From positions 1-17,095 of the forward strand of contig JAEZJL010000320.1 of the NCBI GenBank assembly GCA_023415815.1: a stretch of DNA of 17,095 nt. Direction: 5' to 3'. Below the pieces are notes generated by a model, which was given only the letters and a program-made list of their open reading frames with translations, searched no databases and had not been told where the DNA came from. The position numbers and the translations under genes were made by a program. The stretch is from Bacillota bacterium (GTDB lineage Bacteria > Bacillota > Clostridia > Acetivibrionales > DTU013). This document shows, piece by piece, positions 6,303 through 13,639 of this stretch; the stretch's first letter is position 1, and each line of letters begins with the position of its first letter.

Positions 6303-8348
6303 ATGCATTACAGATTTGCGCTGGTTGGTAATCCTAACTGCGGGAAAACCACCATGTTCAACGAAATCACCGGAAGCACGCAGTATGTGGGGAACTGGCC
6401 CGGAGTCACAATTGAAAAGAAGGAAGGCAGGGCAAAAAAGATCAAGCAGGATATAAGGGTGATCGACCTGCCGGGCATATATTCGCTGTCGCCGTATTCA
6501 ATGGAAGAAATCATAGCCAGGGACTATATCCTCGACGAAAAGCCCGATGTAATCATAAATATCGTGGACGCTACGAATATCGAGAGGAATCTTTACCTGA
6601 CCACCCAGGTCATTGAGCTTGGAATACCCGTTGTTGTGGCCCTCAACATGATGGACGCCGTAGAAGCAAAGGGCGATAAGATAGATATAGCAATGCTTGA
6701 AAAATGTCTAGGGATCCCCGTTATGCCCACCTCCGCAAACAAAGGACGCGGGATCGGCGAGCTGATGCAGAAGGCGCTCCAGGTCGTCCAGACGGCTGCC
6801 GTAAAAACCGAGCAGGCAAAGTTCAGGATATATGACGCGTATGTCGAGGAATTTATAGATGAGATCGAAAAGAAATTTGTGACCTCTCTGACCAAAAAGG
6901 AATACAGCTCCAGATGGGTTGCCCTGAAGCTTCTGGAAGGAGATGAAAAGGCAAAAGAGAAGCTGAACATTCCTGTGACTGTCATCGAGGAATTGAAGGC
7001 TTATCAGGAAAAATTGGAAAAGGAATACGACAACGACGCAGAAACCGTAATTGCCGACAACAGGTACAGATTCATATCCGGAATCGTAAAAAAGGCGATT
7101 AAAAAGAAGTCCGGAGGCTCGGAGCTTACGATTTCGGACAGGATCGATAAGGTCGTGACCCACAGGCTTCTGGCCATTCCCCTGTTCCTGGCCATCATGC
7201 TCGGAATTTTTCAGGTCACCTTCGGAGCCATCGGCTCTTTTACGATTGACTGGCTGGACGTGTTCATTAATGAAACTGTCGCAGGACTGGTTTCACAAGG
7301 GCTTGATGCCGCGGGCGCGGCCGACTGGCTGCATGCCCTGATAGAAAACGGAATCATCGGCGGAATGGGGAGCATGCTGGTGTTTGTACCCCAGATCATG
7401 ATCCTGTTCCTCTTCCTCTCCTTGCTTGAGGACAGCGGCTATATGGCAAGAGCGGCTTTTGTAATGGATAGGCTTCTGAGAAAGCTGGGGCTGACGGGAA
7501 AATCGTTCATCCCGATGCTCATGGGCTTTGGGTGCAGCGTACCGGCCATAATGAGCGCGAGGACGCTTGAGAATGAAAAGGACAGAAGGCTGACCATACT
7601 GCTTACGCCCTTCATGTCCTGCGGGGCCAGGCTCCCGGTGTACGCGCTGTTTACGGCTGCGTTCTTCGCACAGAATCAAGGACTGGTCACATTTTCAATC
7701 TATGTCCTGGGCATTCTTATCGCCATACTTTCGGGAATCATACTGAAGAAGACCGTATTAAAAGGCGAAGCCGCCCCATTTGTCATGGAGCTGCCGCCAT
7801 ACAGGATTCCGACTCTCAAGGGCTTGCTTATCCATATGTGGGACAGAGGAAAGGGCTTTATTAAAAAAGCCGGTACGATTATATTCGCAGCCGCAGTCAT
7901 CATCTGGTTCTTCCAGTCCTTCAACCTGTCCTTCCAGATGGTGGAGGATCCGGGAGAGAGCATCATGGGCGCCATAGGCATGGCGATATCCCCGATATTC
8001 GCCCCGTTGGGCTTTGGGGACTGGAGGTCGTCCGTCGCACTGCTTACGGGCTTCGTTGCAAAAGAGGTCGTTGTAGCGACCATGGGCATACTGCACGGCG
8101 TGGGAGAAATAGGCGACGACACGACGCAGCTGGTGGCGGCGCTTCAGGCGAGCTTTACACCCTTGAAGGCATATGCGTTCATGGCATTTACTCTTCTTTA
8201 TCTCCCCTGCGTGGCCGCATTCGCAACAATTAAAAGAGAAATGAACTCCTGGAAATGGACGCTCTTTACGGTGGGCTACCAGACGGGAATAGCCTGGGTC
8301 GTTGCGTTCCTCATATTCCAGGTGGGCAGGGTTTTAGGTTTTAACTGA
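6303..8348 (+). CDS. feoB: ferrous iron transport protein B
   Basis: This 681-residue FeoB imports Fe(II) across the cytoplasmic membrane. The N-terminal G domain has G1 GNPNCGKT (residues 9-16), the switch segment YVGNWPGVT, G3 DLPG, G4 NMMD and G5 PTSANKG. A helical linker (GDI-like, about 170-265) follows. The membrane part holds two Gate domains, including LMGFGCSVPAIMSARTLE and FMSCGARLPVYALF with the conserved Cys residues, and a C-terminal FeoB_C segment. The length is normal and all motifs are intact. The ATG at 6303 is chosen because GGAGAGGGG lies seven to fifteen bases upstream and G1 then falls at residue 9. The alternative TTG at 6264 would start inside the palindrome. It is followed 14 bases later by a small Cys-rich membrane protein. 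Confidence 0.97.
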   Translation: MHYRFALVGNPNCGKTTMFNEITGSTQYVGNWPGVTIEKKEGRAKKIKQDIRVIDLPGIYSLSPYSMEEIIARDYILDEKPDVIINIVDATNIERNLYLTTQVIELGIPVVVALNMMDAVEAKGDKIDIAMLEKCLGIPVMPTSANKGRGIGELMQKALQVVQTAAVKTEQAKFRIYDAYVEEFIDEIEKKFVTSLTKKEYSSRWVALKLLEGDEKAKEKLNIPVTVIEELKAYQEKLEKEYDNDAETVIADNRYRFISGIVKKAIKKKSGGSELTISDRIDKVVTHRLLAIPLFLAIMLGIFQVTFGAIGSFTIDWLDVFINETVAGLVSQGLDAAGAADWLHALIENGIIGGMGSMLVFVPQIMILFLFLSLLEDSGYMARAAFVMDRLLRKLGLTGKSFIPMLMGFGCSVPAIMSARTLENEKDRRLTILLTPFMSCGARLPVYALFTAAFFAQNQGLVTFSIYVLGILIAILSGIILKKTVLKGEAAPFVMELPPYRIPTLKGLLIHMWDRGKGFIKKAGTIIFAAAVIIWFFQSFNLSFQMVEDPGESIMGAIGMAISPIFAPLGFGDWRSSVALLTGFVAKEVVVATMGILHGVGEIGDDTTQLVAALQASFTPLKAYAFMAFTLLYLPCVAAFATIKREMNSWKWTLFTVGYQTGIAWVVAFLIFQVGRVLGFN

Positions 8349-8362
8349 TAAGAGGTGATGAT

Positions 8363-8506
8363 ATGATAAACTGGATAGCCGGAGGTATTATAGCCGGACT
8401 GACTATATTCATTGTAGTGAGGACCATTCTGAGGATGCGCAAGGGTAAAACCTGCTGCTGTGAAGACTGCAGCCAGAGCCAATGCAATGCGCGCACTCAG
8501 AAATAA
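8363..8506 (+). CDS. FeoB-associated Cys-rich membrane protein
   Basis: A 47-codon gene starts at ATG 8363 behind an AGGTGAT ribosome binding site, 14 bases after feoB. The product has one N-terminal transmembrane helix (about residues 4-22), a short basic stretch (RMRKGK) and a cytoplasmic tail with CCC-x2-C-x4-C (Cys 31, 32, 33, 36, 41). This matches the small FeoB-associated Cys-rich membrane proteins seen at the end of many Firmicutes and Bacteroidetes feo operons. The role is not established. Iron handling or tuning of FeoB is the usual suggestion. Confidence 0.85.
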   Translation: MINWIAGGIIAGLTIFIVVRTILRMRKGKTCCCEDCSQSQCNARTQK

Positions 8507-8518
8507 CGGAAGATGCTC

Positions 8519-8545
8519 AAAGGGATGAAGCCTTCATCCCTTTTT
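8519..8545 (+). terminator. terminator of the feo operon
   Basis: AAAGGGATGA (8519-8528) pairs perfectly with TCATCCCTTT (8534-8543) around a five-base loop and ends in a T run (8541-8545). It stands 12 bases after the Cys-rich gene and closes the feo operon. Confidence 0.85.
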
Positions 8546-8582
8546 GTCTTTTACAAGAGAGGACATCAAAGGGGTACGACGT

Positions 8583-9221
8583 ATGAAAGAGATATACCGG
8601 GCCAATTATTTCCATGATATTATCGAATGCCTGATTGCGGCCCTTGAAGCCAAGGACCTGTATACGAGCGGCCACTCCACAAGGGTGGCGGATATGGCGC
8701 TGGACCTTGCGCAAGCGTTGGGGCTGAAAGACGATGAGCTTGAGAATGTACATATTGCGGCGCATTTGCACGACATCGGCAAAATAGGAGTTCCCGAAAA
8801 TATACTGAACAAAAAGGGAAAGCTTCTTCCCCATGAATGGGCGCAGGTACAGCTGCATCCCGAAATCGGATATAACATTTTAAACAAATCCAGCGCGCTC
8901 AATGAAATTGCGGAGATTGTGCTGCGACATCATGAGAGATGGGATGGGGGAGGCTATCCCGGGGGCCTGTGCATGGAAAAAATACCGCTGGGCTCGCGGA
9001 TAATCGGCGTGTGCGATGCAATAGACGCCATGACCTCGATCAGGCCATACCGCAGCGCCATGACATGGGATGCCTGCCTGGAGGAGATGCTCCGCAATAA
9101 AGGCAGGCAGTTTGACCCTGTGCTGGTGGAGGCGGCAGAAAGGCTGTGGGATAAATGGGCGCTCCGGTGGCAGGAGGAGCAGCAGGCCAATAGGAACAAA
9201 GATGTAAAGGTTGCGTTATAA
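8583..9221 (+). CDS. stand-alone HD-GYP domain phosphodiesterase
   Basis: This 212-residue protein consists of almost nothing but an HD-GYP domain, a class that hydrolyses cyclic di-GMP (or related cyclic dinucleotides). Metal ligands and motifs are all visible: H31 (GHSTR), H63-D64 in HLHDIGK, HPE at 92-94, HHERWDGGGYPGGL (116-129) with the GYP motif, and D145 in VCDAIDAMTS. There is no receiver, PAS or membrane domain, so it is a soluble enzyme without a built-in sensor. The ATG at 8583 follows AAAGGGG by eight bases. A TTG at 8544 in the same frame would overlap the feo terminator. The promoter is not obvious. Proximity to the surface-fibre locus is suggestive, because c-di-GMP often controls matrix production, but no direct link is shown. 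Confidence 0.92.
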   Translation: MKEIYRANYFHDIIECLIAALEAKDLYTSGHSTRVADMALDLAQALGLKDDELENVHIAAHLHDIGKIGVPENILNKKGKLLPHEWAQVQLHPEIGYNILNKSSALNEIAEIVLRHHERWDGGGYPGGLCMEKIPLGSRIIGVCDAIDAMTSIRPYRSAMTWDACLEEMLRNKGRQFDPVLVEAAERLWDKWALRWQEEQQANRNKDVKVAL

Positions 9222-9238
9222 TCCGTCAGAGACGGGGC

Positions 9239-9267
9239 TTGTTGACAATCGAACGCAATGCTATAAT
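9239..9267 (+). promoter_or_regulatory. promoter of the flavodoxin-like gene
   Basis: A consensus -10 TATAAT (9262-9267) is preceded by TGC (extended -10). A TTGACA is present at 9242-9247 but only 14 bases away. At 17 bases the match is TTGTTG (9239-9244). Transcription would start near 9274, giving a leader of about 110 bases. Confidence 0.6.
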
Positions 9268-9385
9268 CTAAACATAGGGAAAGAGGAAGCTGTTATCTCA
9301 TGATGGAAATACTGTTATACGATCAGTCGGACTCCGGATAGCAGCCTTATTTACCGTTTATTTACTTCTTACTGGGCGGAAGAAA

Positions 9386-9910
9386 ATGAAAAGTGCTGTA
9401 GTTTACAAGTCAAAAACAGGCTTTACAAAAAAATATGCCGAATGGATAGCGCAAGCGCTTCAAGCGGATGTATTCGAAGCGTCTGATAAAATCACCGGCA
9501 ATATGCTGGCTCCCTATGACAACGTGATTTTCGGGGGCAGCCTTCATGCCGTAGGAATCAACGGGGTGAAGCATATAATGCGAAACCTTGACGGCCTTAA
9601 AGGCAAAAAGGTAGTTATCTTTGCCACAGGCGCGTCGCCTTCCAGAGAAGGGGCGTTGAATGAAGTAAAAAACAAGAACTTTACCGCGGAGCAGCAAAAA
9701 TGCATACGGTTTTTTTATTTGCGCGGAGGGTTTGATTATAGCAAGCTCAAGCCTGCTGACAGGGTGCTCATGACCCTGCTAAAGTGGAAGCTCAAAATGA
9801 AAAGGGAGCTCACGCCCGACGAAAGAGGTATGCTGGCGGCTTATGACACTCCGGTGGATTTTACAAACAAAAAATATATTGATGAAATCGTATCGTATAT
9901 AAATTCATAA
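9386..9910 (+). CDS. flavodoxin domain protein (HemG/flavodoxin_5-like)
   Basis: This 174-residue protein has a flavodoxin fold. KSKTGFTKKYAEWIA (about residues 9-23) is the FMN-phosphate loop followed by the first helix. VIFGGSLHAVGINGVKHIM (about 48-66) and VVIFATGASPSREG (about 76-89) are the next loops around the isoalloxazine ring. The pattern matches the flavodoxin_5/HemG group, whose members include menaquinone-dependent protoporphyrinogen oxidase, but many clostridial members have unknown electron-transfer roles and no haem genes are nearby. The ribosome binding site (GGAAG) is weak. It is probably monocistronic. Confidence 0.85.
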   Translation: MKSAVVYKSKTGFTKKYAEWIAQALQADVFEASDKITGNMLAPYDNVIFGGSLHAVGINGVKHIMRNLDGLKGKKVVIFATGASPSREGALNEVKNKNFTAEQQKCIRFFYLRGGFDYSKLKPADRVLMTLLKWKLKMKRELTPDERGMLAAYDTPVDFTNKKYIDEIVSYINS

Positions 9911-10172
9911 CTCTGCAGCTCTATAAACGCCAAACAGGCCGCATATACGTTAATAACCCTTGCAGCCATTGCTTCGGGTAAAAGCGGCCTTCTTCCGGGA
10001 CTGATGCAAAATCAATAAAAACTCACATCACGTATTCTAAGAAATAAATACGGTCTATTACTTACTTCTAGAATTGGCTGAATATACAAATTGACGCTGT
10101 AAGCACCTCATGTTATCATAACGGGGACGCAGGAAAACAAATTATATTATTTTATGGTAACCAGGGGTGTTT
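9911..10172. other. intergenic region before the TasA-like locus
   Basis: This stretch of 262 bases has no credible gene. It contains an inverted repeat AGGCCGC (9936-9942) with GCGGCCT (9984-9990) around 41 bases, a short hairpin CGTATT/AATACG (10031-10052), and the promoter for the TasA-like locus. The 9936-9990 structure could be a rho-independent-like end or an RNA element, but no T run or known riboswitch motif is recognised. Confidence 0.4.
10091..10119 (+). promoter_or_regulatory. promoter of the TasA-like locus
   Basis: TTGACG (10091-10096) and TATCAT (10114-10119) are 17 bases apart, and TGT just before the -10 gives an extended -10. Transcription should start near 10126, about 47 bases before the first gene. 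Confidence 0.75.
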
Positions 10173-11135
10173 ATGAAAAAATTCATCTTTTTAATGCTGT
10201 TGATTTTGACAATGGTGAGCTCCGTCGTCGCGGGAACGCTTGCAATGTATACCACCACTATAGATAATCTGGCGGAGGGGAGCGTTACCGCCAAGGAGTT
10301 CGTGTTCGTCGGCGACGGCACCGATACCTTCCGGCAGGGAGTGAAAATAGCCCCTTCGGAGACGGTAACATGGCAGTTCAAGGTCAAAAATTTCGAGAAT
10401 CAGGTCATAACCGAAACCGATTTATATTACAAGCTTACCTTTAACGTGCTTGCCTCACCGGGCAAAAGCGCGATAGAGCCCCTGAACGTCACCGTCAAAG
10501 ACCTGGGCGGCAATGTGCTGAAAAGCGTTACGGGCGTGGGTACTTTCGATGTGCTCGGTTCCTTCCCTCTCTCGGAAATCGGACAGGAGAAGGACTACAT
10601 TGTTGAAATACACTGGCCGGATAACGGCGGGCATGATATCGATTACGCAGGCGGGGCTTACGGTACGACCGTCAACGTTGACGCCGCAGCTTCACAGGTC
10701 CCTTTTGAGGGCGGGACGGAAAATCCTCCGCAGCAAAGTGACATAAGCGTGCTGTATGAAACAACGGTTCCGTGGCAGAACGGACAGAGCGGGATTTATG
10801 AGTATCAATACAGGGTGACCATAACCAATCATTCCGACCGGCCCATAAACGACTGGAGCATCGCTTTTTCGCTCCCCACGGACAGGCTGACCGGCGTCTG
10901 GAGCAACGCGAAGCTTGTACCCGGTATGCCCGACGGCTCCTATAAATTTAATAGTCCGAATTATAACAATTCGTCGACCGACAATATTCTGCCGGGTCAG
11001 AGCGTATCCTTCACAGGTCCCGGGCGCGGACCGGGGACGGAGGCCATACGGAATGTCAGTGTGAGCGGCAGCAATACAAGCCCCGTCAGCGATATAGCCC
11101 TGACGTGCAACTTCGGCAAGAGCTCGGTGAACTGA
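10173..11135 (+). CDS. TasA/CalY-like secreted protein fused to a CBM2-like domain
   Basis: This 320-residue protein starts with a SipW-type signal peptide: a short basic end, a hydrophobic stretch (residues 4-20) and the AGTLAMYTT cleavage region (20-28). Residues about 29-175 form a beta-rich domain paralogous to the protein at 11454-11984, sharing DNLAEGSV-AKEF, GTDTF, VKIAP-ET--WQF-VKN and DYAG. After a Pro/Gln-rich linker (about 180-188) comes a domain (about 190-300) with the layout of a family-2 carbohydrate-binding module: YRVTITN, INDWSIAFSLP, GVWSNAKL and ILPGQSVSF, with Trp 201, 228 and 243. CBM2 modules bind cellulose or xylan. The start is ATG 10173 behind AGGGG; GTG 10167 overlaps that site. 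The role as a matrix or fibre subunit is inferred from the TasA-like signal and the nearby SipW. The CBM2 call is by pattern. Confidence 0.82.
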   Translation: MKKFIFLMLLILTMVSSVVAGTLAMYTTTIDNLAEGSVTAKEFVFVGDGTDTFRQGVKIAPSETVTWQFKVKNFENQVITETDLYYKLTFNVLASPGKSAIEPLNVTVKDLGGNVLKSVTGVGTFDVLGSFPLSEIGQEKDYIVEIHWPDNGGHDIDYAGGAYGTTVNVDAAASQVPFEGGTENPPQQSDISVLYETTVPWQNGQSGIYEYQYRVTITNHSDRPINDWSIAFSLPTDRLTGVWSNAKLVPGMPDGSYKFNSPNYNNSSTDNILPGQSVSFTGPGRGPGTEAIRNVSVSGSNTSPVSDIALTCNFGKSSVN

Positions 11136-11181
11136 GAAAACGGTTTGATGTATTGACAATATCGAATGAGGGGGAAGAAAG

Positions 11182-11412
11182 GTGAGGATCAAAATTTTAA
11201 TTATACTTGCGCTTGCCGCAGCGGTACTTGTCTCCTCAACCGTAGGCACCCTTTCAAGCTACACAACGGTATCCAGCTTCGGGACGAGCGTTGTTCCCGA
11301 TCCGGCTCGCTTCAGCCGGCAAGCCGAGCCGCCGCAGAAGCAGAAAGGGCGGGAGTCTGACGGCGAAGTACAGAAGAACGAGGATTTGCAAACTGACGCA
11401 GAGAAAAACTGA
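11182..11412 (+). CDS. small secreted protein with SipW-type signal peptide
   Basis: This 76-residue protein begins at GTG 11182 after AGGGGGAAG. Residues 1-28 are a signal peptide of the same class as its neighbours (hydrophobic residues 4-20, then VGTLSSYTT). The predicted mature part, about 50 residues, is hydrophilic and charged (repeated Lys, Glu, Gln, Asp), has no Cys, and matches no family I recognise. It sits between two TasA-like genes, 46 bases after the first and 41 before the second, so it is probably co-expressed with them. Its place suggests an accessory or nucleating subunit like TapA, but there is no sequence evidence for that. Confidence 0.72.
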   Translation: MRIKILIILALAAAVLVSSTVGTLSSYTTVSSFGTSVVPDPARFSRQAEPPQKQKGRESDGEVQKNEDLQTDAEKN

Positions 11413-11453
11413 ACGCATATTATTTATCTTAAAATTTTGGGAGGTAATATCAC

Positions 11454-11984
11454 ATGAAAAAGATACTGGTCCTTTCCGCGCTTGTCCTGGCCGTAATGAC
11501 CTCGATCATCGCGGGCACGCTTGCAATGTATACCACAAGGCTTGACAACCTGGCCGAGGGCAGCGTGGTTGCCAAGGAGTTCGTTCTTTTGAAGGGCGGC
11601 ACCGACACCTTCACAAGAAACGTAAAGATCGCCCCCGGTGAAACGACGAACTGGCAGTTCAGCGTAAAAAATTACAACGGCTCGGTAATAAGCGAGACCG
11701 CAATGGATCTGCATTTTGACGTCGCAGCAATGGCCGCGGACGGCAAAAGCGTCATTGCCCCTCTTGTGATCACCGTTAAGGATTCGTCCGGAAACACGGT
11801 CGGTACGGTGACGTCGAGCGGCACGATAAACTTTACGGACAATTTTGCTCTGAGAGCCGACGGGCAGGAAAAAACCTATACCGTTTCCGTCATCTGGCCC
11901 AGCAACAACGCGGTCGACAAGGATTACGCAGGAGCGAATTTCGGCACGGCCGTCAGGGTATCGGTAACAGGCACGCAGGTTTAA
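11454..11984 (+). CDS. TasA/CalY-like secreted protein
   Basis: This 176-residue protein has a SipW-type signal peptide (hydrophobic residues 4-20, AGTLAMYTT at 20-28) and a single beta-rich domain. It is paralogous to the N-terminal half of the protein at 10173-11135, with about half the residues identical by eye and a 20-base identical DNA run over the cleavage region (10236-10255 and 11517-11536). It lacks the CBM2-like extension and ends shortly after the shared domain (TGTQV). GGGAGG (11439-11444), nine bases before the ATG, is the strongest ribosome binding site in the cluster, consistent with high expression as a major structural subunit. A terminator follows 15 bases after the stop. 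Fibre formation is inferred from the family, not shown. Confidence 0.82.
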   Translation: MKKILVLSALVLAVMTSIIAGTLAMYTTRLDNLAEGSVVAKEFVLLKGGTDTFTRNVKIAPGETTNWQFSVKNYNGSVISETAMDLHFDVAAMAADGKSVIAPLVITVKDSSGNTVGTVTSSGTINFTDNFALRADGQEKTYTVSVIWPSNNAVDKDYAGANFGTAVRVSVTGTQV

Positions 11985-11999
11985 GCTGAGATTGAACAA

Positions 12000-12032
12000 A
12001 AAGCTGTCCGCTTATGCGGCGGCTTTTTTTTT
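12000..12032 (+). terminator. terminator between TasA-like gene and sipW-like gene
   Basis: AAAGCTGTCCGC (12000-12011) pairs with GCGGCGGCTTT (12016-12026) through one bulge and one G-T pair around a TTAT loop. Nine T residues (12024-12032) follow. This is a good intrinsic terminator in the middle of a functionally linked cluster. Confidence 0.8.
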
Positions 12033-12068
12033 ATGCATTGGACATACTATAGACCGGAAGGTGGGACA

Positions 12069-12614
12069 ATGCGGCAGGAAAAACATACCACGCAGGAGCA
12101 GATCGACGAAATGCGCAGGGAAATCCTGCGCGAGAGGCTTAAAATGTCCGGGGGAGGCGCGCCTGAGGCCAACGGCAGAAGAAGCCTCCGGAAAAGAAGG
12201 CCGGCCTTAAGGGCGGCCGGCTGGGTTGCGTTTGCGGCCGTCGTCCTGCTGCTTGTATCGGCCATTGTATCCATAAATCTCGCGAAAAGCAAAGGGGAAA
12301 TTCCCAGCCTTCCGGGGGGCTTCCAGCTTTATACCGTTGAATCCGGGAGCATGGAGCCCACCCTTGCGGTAGGCTCGGTGATACTGTGCCGGAAGCCGAA
12401 GGATGCGGGAAGCCTCAGGGAAGGCGACATAGTCACCTTTCGCACGCTCTCCGGCTTCATTGTCACACACAGGATAATCACTGCCGCTGCCGGTAATGAC
12501 GGAAATGCAGTTTACCGTACAAAGGGGGATAACCCCAAAAATTCAACCGACCCGGAGCCGCTCACTTCCGACAGGGTGATAGCGGTGTTCGTGGCGAAAA
12601 TACCTCTGACATAG
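12069..12614 (+). CDS. sipW: SipW-type signal peptidase I (ER-type, S26B)
   Basis: This 181-residue membrane peptidase is expected to remove the SipW-type signal peptides of the three secreted proteins upstream. It has a charged cytoplasmic N-terminus of about 48 residues, one transmembrane helix (about 50-71) and an outside catalytic domain. ESGSMEPT carries the nucleophile S94, IVTHRII carries H134, and YRTKGDN carries D154. The Ser-His pair 40 residues apart marks the ER-type class instead of the Ser-Lys bacterial class. It ends at residue 181 right after VAKIPL, so it lacks the C-terminal helix of Bacillus SipW. The ATG at 12069 follows AAGGTGGG. A frame-extending ATG at 12033 abuts the terminator T run and is unlikely. 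No strong promoter is visible, so expression may rely on read-through. Confidence 0.88.
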   Translation: MRQEKHTTQEQIDEMRREILRERLKMSGGGAPEANGRRSLRKRRPALRAAGWVAFAAVVLLLVSAIVSINLAKSKGEIPSLPGGFQLYTVESGSMEPTLAVGSVILCRKPKDAGSLREGDIVTFRTLSGFIVTHRIITAAAGNDGNAVYRTKGDNPKNSTDPEPLTSDRVIAVFVAKIPLT

Positions 12615-12640
12615 GAGGAGCTCAGACGGGAGACAGGCGT

Positions 12641-13639
12641 ATGGACAAAGCTTCTCAGCGGAGCCCGGATGGAAAGCAGGTTGAAAACATAGTGCTCATG
12701 GAGGACATCTCATCGAGCGAGCACTTTTTGCACGCGGGAGAGGAACCCCGGAAGGTGCTGGCCGGTGTCGGCCTGCTTATAAAAAGGGGACAGACGTGGG
12801 GCATCAATGCGGGGTCCCTTTTTGAAATCAAGCTCCTTTTGGAGATCATGGCCAATATCAGGCCCTACGACAGCGGCAGATGTGTTCTGATAGAACGGGG
12901 TATGCTGCGCCACAAAAGGATCATCCTGCAGCATGTATTTTACATCGGAAGCTCCGATATGCTCTATATAAATATGAATGTGCTGGAATTCCTCGTGTTT
13001 TCCATGTCAAAATTAAAGTCAAACCGGCTGGAGCTCCAGGAGGAGATATTTGAATTCGTTATCTCTGCGGGATTAGGAAGTATCTCGCTGAGCCCGGTCA
13101 GAATGCTCACAAGGGAAGAAAAGGCTGTTGTTACGCTGATTGCCGCCGCTCATTCAGACAGCATGATGATCGTCTTGAACCTGCCCGAGTATGAATTCGA
13201 CGAACTCTTAACGGCTGCAATAGCAAAAATATCGGGCTTCATCAGGGACAGGGGCAAAACTCTCATTATCGGTACGCAAAACAGCCTTTTAATTGAAAAA
13301 GCATGCAGCCATACGGCTTATATAGCGGACGGCGGACTGATATACCGCGGCACGGTGGATCAGCTCCGTTCGGATTTCGACAGAATCGTGATCGTCATAC
13401 GGGATAAAAATGTGTACACTCTGCTGGATAAGCTTACTGCTTTGCTTCCCGGATACGTGCTTTCAATAAAAAACGGCGCCCTGCTTATCAGCAATTGCGG
13501 CAAAGAAGAAAGCGACCCCGGATATGTTTATAAGCAAATCGTTGAGGCGGATTTTGCTCCCGACTATATGGAAATTAACCGGAAAACCGTGCAGAATGCA
13601 TACGAGGAGCTTGTTTGGCAGCATGATTTACAGAAATAG
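12641..13639 (+). CDS. degenerate ABC ATPase-like protein (pseudo-ATPase)
   Basis: This 332-residue protein follows the layout of an ABC transporter ATPase but has lost its catalytic motifs. The Walker A position reads WGINAGSLFEIK (53-64) instead of GxNGxGKST, so the P-loop Lys and Ser/Thr are gone. The signature position is LTREEK (156-161) instead of LSGGE, Walker B reads MMIVLNLPE (175-183) with N180 and L181 for the usual Asp-Glu, and the H-loop is TQN (212-214) with Gln for His. The surrounding frame (ANIRPYDSGR, ACSHTAYIADGGLIYRGTVDQL) is still clearly ABC-like. About 90 further residues form a C-terminal domain, as in many ABC-2 exporter ATPases. The open frame is intact and codon use looks normal, so it is probably functional but non-catalytic. 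The ATG 12641 has GGGAGA seven bases upstream; a stronger AGGAGGAG lies at 12613. It overlaps the next gene by 17 bases. Confidence 0.8.
   Translation: MDKASQRSPDGKQVENIVLMEDISSSEHFLHAGEEPRKVLAGVGLLIKRGQTWGINAGSLFEIKLLLEIMANIRPYDSGRCVLIERGMLRHKRIILQHVFYIGSSDMLYINMNVLEFLVFSMSKLKSNRLELQEEIFEFVISAGLGSISLSPVRMLTREEKAVVTLIAAAHSDSMMIVLNLPEYEFDELLTAAIAKISGFIRDRGKTLIIGTQNSLLIEKACSHTAYIADGGLIYRGTVDQLRSDFDRIVIVIRDKNVYTLLDKLTALLPGYVLSIKNGALLISNCGKEESDPGYVYKQIVEADFAPDYMEINRKTVQNAYEELVWQHDLQK

Noticed and set aside
9936..9990. Inverted repeat AGGCCGC/GCGGCCT as a c-di-GMP (GEMM) riboswitch near the HD-GYP gene
   Set aside because: The conserved GEMM core and tetraloop-receptor bases are not recognisable, and the nearest downstream gene starts about 180 bases away behind its own promoter.
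11153..11158. TTGACA before the small secreted-protein gene, as a possible -35
   Set aside because: The position 17 bases downstream falls in the ribosome binding site and has no -10 match, so no promoter is supported there.
10236..11536. 20-base identical run in both TasA-like genes as a recombination or mobile-element repeat
   Set aside because: It encodes the conserved signal-cleavage region of paralogous proteins, which explains the identity. No transposase or inverted ends are nearby.
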